Assembly (NCBI RefSeq): GCF_036324505.1
Contig: NC_086358.1
Span: 5,031,268-5,095,267, forward strand
Length of the DNA: 64,000 bases
Source: Eleginops maclovinus
Lineage: Eukaryota; Chordata; Actinopteri; Perciformes; Eleginopidae
Direction of reading: 5' to 3'
A program made the translations under genes and the position numbers. Positions 20,384 to 33,043 of this stretch are shown here, one piece after another (position 1 is the stretch's first letter; every line of letters begins with the position of its first letter). Under the pieces are notes generated by a model. It saw nothing but the letters and a program-made list of their open reading frames with translations, had not been told where the DNA came from and ran no database searches.

Positions 20384-21523
20384 TGAGTACAACTACCTCA
20401 TTACATTTAAACAGTTACAACAATCTGCAAACAAAGGTCAAAAGCTGCACAGTCTCTGCCTTGTTTGGGGTTTTATTCTGCTGTTGGGTGTATAAGAAGG
20501 GGCTTGCTAAATGCGCTATGAGCTTGCTTCTTGTTGCACCCTCTGTGGTGTCCATTGCTGTTTTAATTTATTATGTCATTCTTGCTTATTTGCTGGGTTT
20601 TGTCTTCTGGATTCTAGAGTGAGGCCTCAGAGGAAGGTCGTTATATCTACAATAAATACTGTTTTGTACAGTCAGGCCAATTGCATTTATAGAAACTGAG
20701 TTGCTTAGGAGAGTATGGATCTTGTTGCTGATGTTGATCTATATATAGCAGATTATTTTGTGCCTAAAGATGTGTTTTTGTTTAATAGTAGTATCATATA
20801 TCATCAGACCTCCATCCCTTTTTAAAAATGTAACACTGTAACGTATATGACTGGTAATCTTTCCACCTCTGCTGAAATTGCAACTGTATTTCATCGATCA
20901 CCGTGCAGGGATGTAGCCTACTGTAGTACATGGCTTTTGAAGTACACAGTATATGTGCATCATATCTTTGTTGTCTTTGAAGTAACAGTACTGCTTTCCA
21001 ATAGTAAATGCCACCATACTTTCAATTCACCGGAGCATCACTGCTTTTATTATAGAGCGTTTACATAAATGAGTCTTGAAATGGTCTAAATTGATCTCAA
21101 TTGTATATTTTTGTTCAATTATAAACAAGTGCAAACAAGCACATTCAGATACATGACACAAGATGGCAGTGTAGGGCTTCTCATTGTTGGAGGTGAGCTA
21201 TAATCTCCAGTTGACAGAGTTCAGTGTTAGCAGGATGCTGGATGGTGGTGAGATTTAGAGTGGAGGCTTGATATCATCACCTCTTAGTCTGACAGAGCGA
21301 CTTTAAAGACCGACCTGCTATCGCCACATCATCCGGACCCATCTTAACACTGACAAATGAGTCCATTCACAGAGACAAAGTGGGGTTCAATGGAGGTGGT
21401 CAGTCCTGTAGAGAAAAAAGACATACAAATACTTTGTAGAAATTAACAAAATGTAGTTTGTGGCAGTCCAGCTTTTTTTTTGTCAAAGTGACATTTTCCC
21501 ATAAACAAAATTAACAATTAACA
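20384..21523. other. Non-coding sequence, intron-like
   Basis: No coding exon identified. A block at about 21130-21420 is less AT-rich and holds a CTCF-like motif. Confidence 0.4.
21156..21169 (+). promoter_or_regulatory. Weak CTCF-like motif
   Basis: ACACAAGATGGCAG matches CCASYAGRKGGCRS with two mismatches, oriented to the right. Confidence 0.35.
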
Positions 21524-21540
21524 ATATTAATAATATTATT

Positions 21541-21606
<66 letters not shown>
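21524..21606. repeat. (AAT)n microsatellite, about 80 bp
   Basis: Trinucleotide AAT/ATA array, nearly pure over its right two thirds. Confidence 0.97.
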
Positions 21607-23126
21607 CCTGAACTTACATTTTTTGACTGGATTTCCTTCTTAAAAAAAACAATAAAAAAACTAGACTAAACGTTTCTTAATCATATTTTTGGACGAAATT
21701 AAAATGTTGAAATATTGAACGTAGGGTTTTACAATCCTCAGTCACAGATGTATACAACAAATAACACAATAAAGAAATAGTTTATGAAACCTTTTTTGTG
21801 TAATGTTGTTAAAAGTTTCTGTAATTACATGAAGTCCTTTTTCTTCTTTGGAAAATACTATCACCGAAACAAAATGTGTATATATTTTTCAACACAAAAA
21901 CAATGTATGACATTTAAATGCTCTAGTAAATCCTAAAATATAAAAGTATTTGTGAATTACTTTTAACTAGTGCCTTTATTCTTTCCCTTTAATACACCTC
22001 TCCTCCAGCAGGTGGCAGTGTTGTCTAACAGATAAAATCAAAGCACCAAAACCTGCAGTGCAACCGAAATGCTGTCCTCCCCCCCACTGGATATATTTAA
22101 GAGGACTTTAAAGTCTTCATGATGGATTTGTTGTCTGTATTACCCCCCTAAAAAACAAAAATGAAAGAATGACCAAGTTCTGCTTTGGTCAGGAGCAATG
22201 TGACTCATAGTATGATTCGTCTTTGATATTTATGGTTCATTTGTGTCCTGTTTTGGTTTTAAAACTTGAATCATTGAAGTGTCAGCAAGCTAACAGTTTT
22301 CTAACCACCACAAACAGAAATGAACTTGTTTGTGCTGCAAAAAATATATTTGTTGCTGCACAAAAGTGACATTTTTACTGTGTTAAATTAATGGAAGAGG
22401 AAAATCTTGTCGCTGTACTATGCTAGTTTTGCATAAATCAAGAACATGTGATGACATCTGCTCAAACCATTATGTAGATGACCACAACAAACACTTTGGT
22501 TAGGAGGAAAAGTCTCCAAATTGCCATGAGAACACAATGAAACGATGCTACTCTGCTATATTTTAGATCCAAAACCCAGTTTCTTCACAATCCTTGGCAA
22601 GAAACTAAAAGTAGAAATGATGATACCTTGCTTTTCGAGATATATCACATTCATAAATCTCAATACTGATCCTTATTTGTCCCTAACTTCTTCAGTAAGA
22701 TGACACACTGTTTTCATGTTAGAATAAACACTTAAATATTTCAGGCGTTGTAGGACACAGACTCATCCATACAATGGCAGGCGGTACAAACCTAGCGTAC
22801 ATATGCAACCATAAATTATCCTAGGAGTTTTCACTGTTGCCTGAATGCCGCCTAACTCCCTTGTTCCCTGAGTTGTTTTCCCCGTTTGGTGCCCTGTGGC
22901 ACTTTGCTGTGGTTTCTCTACATTTTGGCTCTTCAAGCCTCTCTCTGAGAATGAAATATTACTGTCTGCCTGTGCATGCTCAGACTGGGGGCTTCAGGCT
23001 GCCACTGTGGTGATTCCGTCTCTGAGAGTGTGAGACAGACTGCTACCATGGGATAGGCTGCACCAGGCTGACCAGAAAAGAGCATGAGATGTGTGTGTTT
23101 GCATCTCGCCAGCAGATGCAACACTA
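21607..23126. other. Non-coding sequence
   Basis: AT-rich apart from the CTCF-like motif at 22005. No exon or known element recognised. Confidence 0.4.
22005..22018 (+). promoter_or_regulatory. CTCF-like motif, full match
   Basis: CCAGCAGGTGGCAG satisfies every position of CCASYAGRKGGCRS. Oriented to the right. Confidence 0.6.
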
Positions 23127-23650
23127 GATAGATGGATCCTTTATTGATCCCGGCAGCAGTGTGTTCAGGCATTAAGGTTTTTAAAAGGTGGAATAAAGTG
23201 TAAACATAAAAAGAAAACAAATATCCGTAGAAATGATCCATCACAAATAATACACAGTATTCAGGATGAATTCAAATGTTCTACAAAAGACTAAAATACT
23301 GCAGTAACAGAAATATACTACAGGAGCAGAAACATATACACGAGTAGCATATTCAAAATGCAGCGCTTTTTTCAACCCCTGTTGTGCAATATTACTATGT
23401 GTAATAGATATACCGCTTCATAATTATCATTGTTATTACTGGCTGCTGTCCCTTAGATACAATACAATCAACTTCTGTATTAAATCTGTAAATGAGCTTG
23501 CAATACTTCCACTTCTAATACTGTCACCTGGCTGCTGTCACAATATTTTATCCATGCTATTGTTACAATCCTCTCACTGGTACTGGATGTGTATTTAGTT
23601 ATTTGTGTAACTTTATCTTTTATATTTTATGCATGCTCCTTAATTCATAT
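23127..23650. repeat. Degenerate LINE-like tail region
   Basis: Starts with GATGGATCCTTTATTGATCCC, the reverse of a common teleost LINE 3' tail, then sequence of the kind seen beside such tails. The right half (about 23370-23640) resembles LINE 3' UTR or other transcript-end repeats. No coding remains. Confidence 0.45.
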
Positions 23651-25159
23651 TAAGCTGTTTCTGTTTCTTTTGCTGTCGCCTTTTGTTGGATGAAGAAAGG
23701 GATTCTGATTTGTAGAGTTGAAAGGCACACTGTAAGGAGGATGTCAACACCATTAGATAATAAAGCCCCCCCCCCCTTCCCCTGCCTGCACACTTGTCGG
23801 CAGGCTGTGTGGATGTCTTATCACGGTTGTCACGCTTCTTTGGAGGTGATGTCAGGTAGCGACTACAAGGATTCTCCTTGAGAGGCCTCTGCATGAGCAG
23901 CTGATTTATGACTTGGAAGGTATTTCTAATCTCTGCTGTGTTTAGTGAAACAACATCCCTGCTGGTACTGTTCTGGCATCATTATCAATAAGAAGTCTCT
24001 CACTGTTTGTGTGTTGACGTTTAACCTGATTTAGATATTGGTTCCACGGCATAAAAAAGGAGCCTTTCAGGTTGTCTTAGCGGGTCACGCGATCGTTAAT
24101 TAGTCACTCCTGGCTGGTTCTGCAGGATCATCACTTGAGGTATTTATTTTAATGGCATATAACTTTCGTATTGCAACAACTGACCTTCACATGTTGACTT
24201 CATGTGGAACTTTAAGCCTGTTTTCAAACGAGTTTATTACCGGTACTAGTTTTTCTTGAATTGGCATCAAGTAATGGTTTATCACCATGGGTACTCTTGG
24301 GCTAGCTGTTTATGCTAAGCTAACCAGGTTGGCTAAGCTGGTTGTAGCTTCATATGAGAGTGGTATCAACCTAAATGACAAAGCAAACAAAGTAAATGTC
24401 AAACTTTTCCTTTTCAGTTTTAGTCCCCAACATGTGTAATCGCTCTGTCTCAGTGTGATTGTTTGTTGTCTTTTCTCAGCCTCATTGCAGTGCTCATCTG
24501 TCGGCTCCTATAGTCAGAACCCACGGGTCCCCAGAGGCGCACACTTGGCCCCGTTTAGCTGGGCTCTTGTTTGCCGGGCTCTTGTGGCTTCCTCGACACT
24601 CTCCGCCTATGGTGAGGCCTCGTTCGGTCAGATGTGCTTACTTTGTCCGGGAGCCAATCGCCAATTCATTCCCAAAGCCTCAGAGGTTCAAAAGCCAAGT
24701 GCATAATTGCTCCTTAAATCAATCTGCAAATTTTAGTGGTATCCGAGCAGGCAAACATTTGGCCTGGGATGGTTTCACGAGGAACTGCTCTCCACGAAAT
24801 GTATTTTACAGTAGAGAAAATGACAATTGAATCAGAAGATGCGTTCAATTATGGGCTTGTGGTTTCCATACATTTCACATTAAGCTCCAATCCAGTTCAA
24901 CCTTTAAGGGGTATCATTGTGTTTTTGTGGTTCGGATGGTGGGACGTGGCCACACAGCTAGATCTGCGTTCCGGTTCTGCATCTGTGCAACTCCCCCCCA
25001 CCCCCTCTCCTCCATACTTTTAAGAAATGTTTCCCTCAATCGCTCTCCATTCACTTCGGTCAGCTGTGTGAGACAGAGAGACATTAGAGGGAGACAGTGC
25101 TGCAGCAGTGTCACTTTAAAGAAAATAGACAGGACTAATCTGCACCTTAATAACAGCTC

Positions 25160-25163
<4 letters not shown>
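23651..25163. other. Non-coding sequence
   Basis: Contains one teleost dispersed repeat (24285-24420) and a GC-richer stretch at about 24470-24720 with overlapping open frames that have no family features. Confidence 0.4.
24285..24420 (+). repeat. Teleost dispersed repeat ('TTTATGCTAAGCTAA' family), copy 1
   Basis: Shows GCTAGCTGTTTATGCTAAGC and, further on, GTAGCTTCATATGAGAGTGG, landmarks of a short repeat very common in teleost genomes. A second copy is at 31005-31165. Confidence 0.6.

Positions 25164-25225
<62 letters not shown>
25164..25225. repeat. (CA)n microsatellite, 62 bp
   Basis: Pure CA dinucleotide run. Confidence 0.98.
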
Positions 25226-25227
<2 letters not shown>

Positions 25228-25930
25228 TGATGCTTTACGAGTCCTGTCTAATGCACCGTCCTGCTTCTCCCTGTGTCTCTCTCTTGTGAGTTTTCTGTCT
25301 CTTCCTCCTTCCTTCCCTCCCTCCTCCTGTCTTTCTCTCCCTCTGTCTCCTCCTCCTCTGCTGTATTTGCAGGCAGCTTTAGTGCCAGACACCCTGAGGC
25401 AGCGGTAGCGCCAGCGAGTCTTCCCACCTCTGTTTTTGTGGTGGGAGATGACATGTCGAAGCTTTGAAGGGCAGGGGAAGGGAGGGATAGCGGGAGGGAA
25501 CGGGAAGGGGGAGGGAAGGAGCACATCACTCGGCGAGGGAGGCAAAAAGCAAGGGACCCAGAGAGAGAAAATGTCATGTGGCCTGCAGTCCGCCCAGATC
25601 TTCTCTTTCTTTCTCGGGCTGTCTATGTGGGCAGGCAGGAATGGCGACAGGAAGCAACCCCCCCCTTCCTCCTCCCTTCCTCCCTTCATCCTCTCCTTCA
25701 GCTCTTCACTCACTCAGTCACTCACTCTACATGTTCCCCCTCCCCCCCCTCACCCACTCCCTTTTCACTTCCCCATCCCACCTTCAGCTCATACTTCTTC
25801 TCTGGGCGCAGTTTCTGTTGTGTGAGTTTTTTTTTGTTTTTTTTCCTCGTCCGTTTGTCTCCCTCCCTCACTCACAGGCGTGCCCGTGCATCATAACTCC
25901 CCCGGTGTTGAGGTGTGCTGAGGTGTGTTG
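25226..25930. other. Strand-asymmetric pyrimidine- and purine-rich block
   Basis: Plus strand is CT-rich at about 25260-25370, purine-rich at 25465-25570, then CT-rich again at 25660-25870. Long overlapping open frames on both strands (up to 183 codons) follow from the biased composition and show no domain. Confidence 0.6.
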
Positions 25931-27204
25931 AGGTGTAAACTGCCAGTGAGTAGCAGACAAAACATGTTTGATTTCAGATCCTCAGGCTTAATTCCTCTGC
26001 TCATCACACAGGCTTCAGAAAGGAGAGTAGCAGTACTTTTCCAAAAATGCAGTTCCATTAACCAACTTAATCAGGCTATTTTTATGTATAATGGCAATCA
26101 AGCGCATACCAACTGAATCACTTTTTGATTGAGTGGGTTAAACCACAAAGGCCTCGTGGTAGAACCAGAAATGGACCAGAGAAATACCTGAGAGTGTGGG
26201 CTGGGCTATTTAATGTTTATGTTTGCAAAGGTGTGAACTTCAAAATAAAAATAGTTGCAAATCGACTCATAGTTCAAAACCAATGACTCATAGCTCCTTA
26301 GAAAATAGCTTTCACTAAGACCTGAAATTAAAAGGTAGGCTTTTTTTTTTTAAATGCTCCTATTGTCCTGAATCATCATCCTAAACCAATTTGTCACTTT
26401 AATGATCCAAGGCGATCCTATTACTTTGAACCAATCCAATGACAATCCATCAAGTTGCAGAGAGTACTATTAATAACTTAAAGTGACTGAACTAACCAAA
26501 CGTTGGAAATAAATATACCAAAGACGATTTAGTGTGCGTGAAAAACTATGCAGTGGTCAACAAAAACTCTAATTGCAGTATGTAATTGTTAAAGACAATG
26601 ATTTATTTTATCCACCAGCAAAATATCTAGCAAACATTGAAAAAATGACTTCGACTCACTGGATTACCATCGTTTCTTGGCTGTTAAGTGATGCAAATCG
26701 AGTGTTTCTCCCCCGCTGCTGCCTGTATTTGCTGTGTTTGTGTGCTTATTTCTGTATCAGTGCAGAGAGATTAGCGCAAAGACAGACAGGATGAGGCCCA
26801 CACAGAACTGATCAAACATCCTCTCTGATATGCTCCGTTGAACGTATGGACCATAGTCTCGGCTCAGTTTGACTGACAGAGAAAACACTGTGATTTCTCG
26901 CCGTCGAGCAAATAAAATGATGAAAGGGAATTAAAAGCCTCCACTGAGACATAAAACCTTTTTCCACTGACTTTGATATGAGCCTCTGGTGGTATACTTC
27001 AACCGTACCTGCCTGTTCTCATGTGGCCGCCGTCTCACTTGTGCACTTTCAAAGCAAACATAAGACATATTTAACACTGACGGGACTTTTTAAGGTGGGT
27101 ACTTTTCAAAGATAAGACAGAAGATATATCGTTCAGTACCCAAAGACACTTTTTATGTTATCCTCAATCACTAAGTGGGTTGGTTGAGTCTTATTTGTCT
27201 GTTT
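25931..27204. other. Non-coding sequence
   Basis: No gene or known repeat recognised. One octamer ATGCAAAT at 26691-26698. Confidence 0.4.
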
Positions 27205-27457
27205 TTAGATTAGATTTACTTTATTGATGCCAATTTGGGAAGTATTTTCCTCACAGCAGCATATAAACAAGGCATTGCACACAATGTGAAAAGGAAAACA
27301 GAAAATAGTATTCTTTGGTGTCATGTAGAAATCTTCAAGGTAATTAAACCCTTACTAGACTACTATGACTACGACTACTACTACTACTTATTCTACTACG
27401 ACTACTACTACGACTACTACTACTAATACTAAGACTACTACTACTACTAATACTACG

Positions 27458-27488
<31 letters not shown>

Positions 27489-27613
27489 ATACTAAGACTA
27501 CTACTACTACTAAGACTAAGACTACTACTACTAATACTAAGACTACTACTACTACTTCTTCTACTACTACTTCTTCTTCTACTACTACAACTACTACTAC
27601 TACTACTACTAAG

Positions 27614-27661
<48 letters not shown>

Positions 27662-28280
27662 TCTACTACTACTAAGACTAAGACTACTACTACCACTTCT
27701 TCTACTACTACTTCTTCTACTACTACTACTACTACTTCTACTACTACTACTAATACTACTACTACTACTTCTAGTACTACTACTAATACTACTACTACTT
27801 CTAGTACTACTACTAATACTACTACTACTTCTTCTACTACTACTACTAATACTACTACTACTATTACTATTACTACTACTACTACTACTACTTCTAAGAC
27901 TAAGACTAAGACTTAGACTACTACTATTACTAAATTACACAAAAAACAAAAAAAGTAGTAGAAAATAAACAAAAAGAAAACCAACTTCTCAAAATAGAAG
28001 GTAAAATGGAACTAAAAAGTAAAATATATACATGTTGACAATGAAAGATACAAATCTGTACATTAAATTAACAAGTATACACTTTGAAGAGCCAATTACT
28101 GCAACAAAAGACGATAATATTAAATAAATTAAAAATATTTAGTCTAAAAAATAGGTTAAAACCAGAAAAAAAAGGGTTAACAAATGCAATAAACAGGCTG
28201 CCACTTAGCATGGCACCATCTTGCATAACCTATGTCTATTTTGGATCAAAAACACAAGATCAGTTGCAGATAAAATAACC
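27205..28280 (-). repeat. LINE-like tail split by a trinucleotide array
   Basis: Begins TTTACTTTATTGATGCCAAT, the reverse of a LINE-like 3' tail, continuing to about 27345. Similar AAATCTGTACATTAAAT-type sequence resumes after the CTA array at about 27930. The microsatellite appears to have grown inside the element. Confidence 0.5.
27357..27920. repeat. Compound (CTA)n array with higher-order units
   Basis: About 560 bp built from CTA triplets interrupted in phase by ATA, AGA and TCT/TTC triplets. Near 27750-27840 a 30-bp unit (blocks of TACTACTACTAATAC and TACTACTACTTCTAG) repeats about three times. The Thr-rich and Val-rich open frames are artefacts. Confidence 0.95.
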
Positions 28281-29368
28281 TGAAAATAAAAACCAAGGAG
28301 CGGTTTCCCTTTTCAGGCTCCGTTGAGCTTTGTGTTTGTGTCACAGTATGACATACTATTTGTGTCTGCATGGATTGTATCACTGCAGGCCAGTTTGATA
28401 TTTCAAGTCATTACCAGCGTCAGAAAGGGAAGAGATTACAGGGTACTGCGGCAATAACACACACTGTTAGCCCGACAAGGTGTTATTATGCCTCTGTTGT
28501 CAGGTGAGATGTCAGAGCAGCTAGTCTGTGTCATGCTTACAATCGCTGGATCAGCAGGCTTACACGGTAACACGTGAGTAATGCAAACACATTAACTAAG
28601 AGGCAGCAGTGTGAATTATTTCTCTGCTTTGTATTTACTTAATCCCTGGCTTTGCTGAACAAGTTCATGGTTTAAATAATTCTTTACAAAAAACACATGG
28701 AAGTTGATACAGTGTGACATTTTCCAAACATCTGGTGGTGCAACTTGTCATCACATTGCAAAATACAATCCTCTTATTGTTTGGAGACGACAACAGTTAC
28801 AGTGCAGTTTCTTTCTTTCACTTTCAGATTTGAGACAATTTTCTCCGGGAACCTTTTTTTTTTTTCACAGTAAGTGTGTTAGAAGCATTAAGAAAAAGCT
28901 CACGGCCGCAAATGTGGATGAGCACATAAATTTTGACTGCCTCTTTTTTTTCCGTCTTTCTAGTTGCGTCTAAATTTTCCATGCCTGGCCTCCCTACTGC
29001 TGAGAGTGCTGTTCCTCGAAGCCGCAGTGTATTTTGAAGCAAGGTCGGGAGAGCGCCAGAGCCTCCAAAACCAGGCACAAGACTCCCACTGTTCCACAGT
29101 TCGGCTTGCTCTTGGCACCGGCTCCTGACCAGAGAGGTCTAGCTAGCCACAGCCACTGTGTGTGTATGTGTGTGAACATATATAGCCCTCCCCCCTCCTA
29201 ACTTCTAAGCCTATATAGAAATAGCTACGGTTGACTCATTTATGGGCTCTCCCACATAGAAACACTACCTAGGTGTGAGTCAGAGAGAACAGTTTCTGTT
29301 GGAGGATTTTCAGTTTTTGTTATAAAACCCCAATCCTTAATATCCTCATACCGTGAAGTTCCCAAAGT
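28281..29368. other. Non-coding sequence
   Basis: No exon or known repeat recognised. Confidence 0.4.
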
Positions 29369-29554
29369 ACACGGAAAAAACTGGAACCTTGACTTTAATT
29401 AAATGTATTATGTCCACAGATTTCACATGACGAATTAAGATACTTGAAAGCAAAAAGTAGAGTAGGTTCAACTTAATATTATTGCTTTCAGATAACCTCA
29501 TGTGAAATGTGTTGACGTAATATATTTAGTTAACATTTCAGTTTTTTCAGTGTA
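29369..29554. mobile_element. MITE-like element with ~60-bp terminal inverted repeats
   Basis: The left end ACACGGAAAAAACTGGAA and the right end, read in reverse complement ACACTGAAAAAACTGAAA, continue to match for about 60 bp up to ATTTCACATGA. The arms enclose roughly 60 bp with no coding capacity. A possible 3-bp target duplication AGT flanks it. Confidence 0.7.
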
Positions 29555-31004
29555 GTAACATCTGCCTGAAACTGAAGTGGAGGTTAGATTAAGGGATGTT
29601 TTACAAATATGAACACATAAGTAATTCAGGGAAGCTCCTTTTTAAATTGCTACCATACCTTGTCTGACAGAAGTGAGGTCATCCCAAACAGAAAATGAGT
29701 CTAAGATGGTGATTTTGACAAGGATCACATTTCATACTTTCCCTGCTTCTGTCATTACAGACAATCATATGAAATGTCTTTACAGGATAGTCTGTCTTCA
29801 ACCCTAACCTGTTCTGAAAGACCTAGAGCATTTAAAGTGAAAAAAGGGTGTTGGGGGATGGGTCGGACCACACATCACATCCTCACACTCGATTAACACA
29901 TATGGATCTGACATTAATCCCGACGGTTCCTCTGAGCATGTCAATGGAAAGCCATCCATCTGTCTTCGTCCTCAGACGGAATATCCACCCGGGGTCTGGA
30001 AGTCTAGGACGCAACACGCAAAACCACAGCGAATATAAATAAATGGCTGTATTTCTCTCTGTGCTTTTGTCTGGTCAGGACACTCCGTGCAGAGTCTGCC
30101 AAGTTGAGCATCTACATTTGGGTTTGGCTGTTCCCCTCTCCCGACAGCTCAGCCCGGGCCAAACCACAGGAAAAGGAAGCGAAAAGGTCCTCTCTGAAGG
30201 GCCTATAAAATATTGTCTCGGAGTAAAAATGGCCAATGTGAATGGCAACATTCAGTCTTTCCACTACAAACAAAGGGCCTTTGAAGAAGAAAACTTGGGG
30301 TAGTCGCTGTTGTTTTTGCTACCTTTTCTTTGCCCAAACCCTCGTGTTTTACTGGTTCTCATAGTCCATTTGAGTTTCTAGTAAGTGCTTTGTGTTTCCT
30401 GGCAAAGATATAGTGCATGATATGGTGTAATAACCTCTGAGAACAGCACTTTAACTGTTTATTGGCTCTGCTAGAGCACAGTTATGGCTTCAAATTACCT
30501 CGAAAACCCATCTAATACAAAGTTTATAAGTGCTATCACTGCAGATGCAGCATATTCCTAAAAGCTCTTGGAAATGTACGTAGCAAACTGCTAAGTCTGT
30601 AAATATGGTTGTATAAATTACTCATTTACAGTTTAAATGATATATGTCAAGTTGAGCTGGAACTTTCCTGGTTCAAATCCACAAAGCTATGGAAAAGTAA
30701 ATGCATTTAATGTTGCTGATGTGCTTTAGGGCAAGTCATCCAAACCCCTCCAGTAAAGCTGCTCAGTCGCATCAAGTCTATTAAATATGTGGGCATTGCT
30801 GGACAACATTTATGCTGAGCTTAGTCTTGTGGAAGAAGAAAAAGAGGGTTTTATGTCATCTTCAAAATGATTGACAACATTTCATTTGTATATGGTGGTT
30901 GTGTCTTTCTGATGCCAGGCTTCATTAAGTTGTTCTCTGTCTGTTGTATGGATTTACCAAATGAAATACCTGAGCTTTAGAAATGCTCTAAGGCGCTTTT
31001 GCTT
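29555..31004. other. Non-coding sequence
   Basis: Includes a compact GC-richer block at about 29990-30310 with GCCTATAAAATATTG. No exon could be supported. Confidence 0.4.
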
Positions 31005-31165
31005 CCTTTGAGCCCGGCTAGCTGTTTAGCCTACCCCTGTTTCCAGGTTTATGCTAAGCTAAGCTAAACTGACCAGATTCTGGCTGTAGCATCGTATTTT
31101 CTATACAACCATGAGTGGTATCGATCTTTAAATCAGAAGTAAAACTACTACTTTAATATTCCTGT
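31005..31165 (+). repeat. Teleost dispersed repeat ('TTTATGCTAAGCTAA' family), copy 2
   Basis: Shows CCCTGTTTCCAGGTTTATGC, a doubled AAGCTAAGCTAA, GGCTGTAGCATCGTATTTT and GAGTGGTATCGATCTT in family order. Confidence 0.7.
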
Positions 31166-32770
31166 AATGGTTGTGAACTTTGTTAGAACTTTATTTCAGC
31201 ACCGCATTACCAACATTGTAAACCCTCAGCACAGGCCGAATCCCCCGACTAAAAACCAAACATTTCGAACTGTTGGAAGCCAGTTTAGTTTTTAAGTGTC
31301 AGTAATCTGAACCCCTTAATTTGGGTCCATAACTGCAAATGACTGAGTTACAACCTAACCAATGTACAGTGTACCTGCCGTGTAAACCCTTAGCCGTGAA
31401 ATTGAACTGATATGTGGTGGCAGTGGTTCGGGACTTCTTCCATTTCAATGTTTTTCCATCGCTCGACTGTGGATTTTTTACCCTCCTGACAAACACACAA
31501 ACACAGATATATAATACAAACCAATGTCACAAAGACTTAAAGTCAAACAGTAAAGCAAACTAGTGGCCTCCTACACACACATACAAACCAAACACACACA
31601 CACACACACACATCCTTTGATATTCCCACACCACTGTCTCGGTGAATGTGCGACAGAGTATACATTTTGAGAACTGCATTTATCTCCTTGTAAACATAAA
31701 AACAAATCAAGAGTCCCTCTCAATGCACACGCACAGAGGTGCACGAATGCATGGCTAAAAGCACTGGGGCATGCGATATATGCACGAATGAGGTGTGTGT
31801 GAGGGCTCGGTGTGCAAACGTGATGTGTGTGTAGGGCCATCTGGTCACCCCTGCCATGCCATTGTCCCTGTGAAGTGCTGTCAGCGTGACCGTTGTGGTG
31901 TCCCGTGGCGACTGGAGGCTTGCTGCACAGCACTTCCAGCCCGGGTAGCCGACCTCAGAAAAGGAAATTTGGGTCGCTCAAATGGAGGGGTTGCTCCCGA
32001 GCTATTTACAGAGCCCTCTACCGGTCCAGCGCCACCCACGATATTCCATATGAGAACCAGTGTGTGTGTGGTGCCTGTGGTGTGGTGTGTGTGTGTGAGT
32101 GTTGGGGGTTGAGGGGTAAGTGTGTGTATGTGATGAGTGCTTTAATGAGGAAATGTAGGCTTTTATTTTTTTATGTCTGCAGGCATTAATCTGTGTGTGC
32201 TGGCATTGAAGTGCATGTTTATTGAGTGCTTTATTAAAACTCATTACAGCCTATTAACAGTGATGCGCTTTGATTATGCCCTTGAGCCAATAGAGTAATT
32301 ATCACCAAAACACCTTTACCTGCATTGACTCACTTGTCAAACACCATAGATGAAACACGTCCTACATAATAAGAACACATCACCGACAATGCATGACAAA
32401 TACATCACTGTCAGATATTGAATCTAAAGAGTGCATACCAGAGCCGAGATCCTTTCTAACCTTGCCCGTATAAACATCTGGGCGTCATGGTTGCCGATCA
32501 TGGAAATACGATGAGGATACGGAGAAGAGCGGAGCCTCAGATTAATGAGAAACCTGCCTGTAGGAAACTTTGGTTCAAGTGAGATCATGGGCATTTCTCC
32601 TTCGATGCCCATCAATTGGGTTTAGTGGTTTTCTGGTTGAGCCCTGTAGACGTGTGGAATAATGCTGAAGCAGGCCTGCGGATTCATTCGCCAATACGCA
32701 GAGGATCTGTTTTATATTCACAGTATTTTAGTGATGAACCACATCGCGCCTGCTGAATACGAACATGACC
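31166..32770. other. Non-coding sequence with short CA/GT tracts
   Basis: Short CA and GT stretches near 31575-31611 and 32060-32130. No exon recognised. Confidence 0.4.
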
Positions 32771-33043
32771 AGTGGTGTTACGTAACTCAAGTATTTAAGT
32801 GCAATTTTCAGAGACTTGTACTTCAATATTTCCATTTTATGTGACTTTTTACTTCTACTCTACTACAATTCAGAGGTAAATAGTGTACTTTGACTCCGCT
32901 AAATGTATGTAGTACCTTTATTTACTTTGCAGATACACATTCATGATAAACAATAATGATCAACAGTTGAATAAGACTTTATTTATACCTGGAGTAACTC
33001 TTCCTTAGACTTAGGTATAAGATCTGAATACTTCTTCCACCTC
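32771..33043 (+). repeat. Teleost dispersed repeat ('AAGTACATTTACT' family), copy A
   Basis: Begins AGTGGTGTTACGTAACTCAA, contains TACTTCTACTCTACTACAAT and ends GATCTGAATACTTCTTCCAC, the two ends typical of this short, abundant teleost repeat. Confidence 0.7.

Noticed and set aside
21130..21420. Possible minus-strand exon after a good acceptor near 21412
   Set aside because: All three frames contain early stops, so at most a non-coding exon; too weak to annotate.
24455..25023. Overlapping open frames in a GC-richer patch
   Set aside because: Three frames are open over the same bases, none with domain features; composition explains them.
25162..25931. Several open frames of 100-183 codons on both strands
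   Set aside because: They arise from pyrimidine/purine bias and a CA repeat. They overlap one another in many frames and show no family features.
27365..27916. 183-codon Thr-rich open frame and the opposite Val-rich frame
   Set aside because: The CTA-type array lacks stops in these frames; there is no domain, promoter or splice context.
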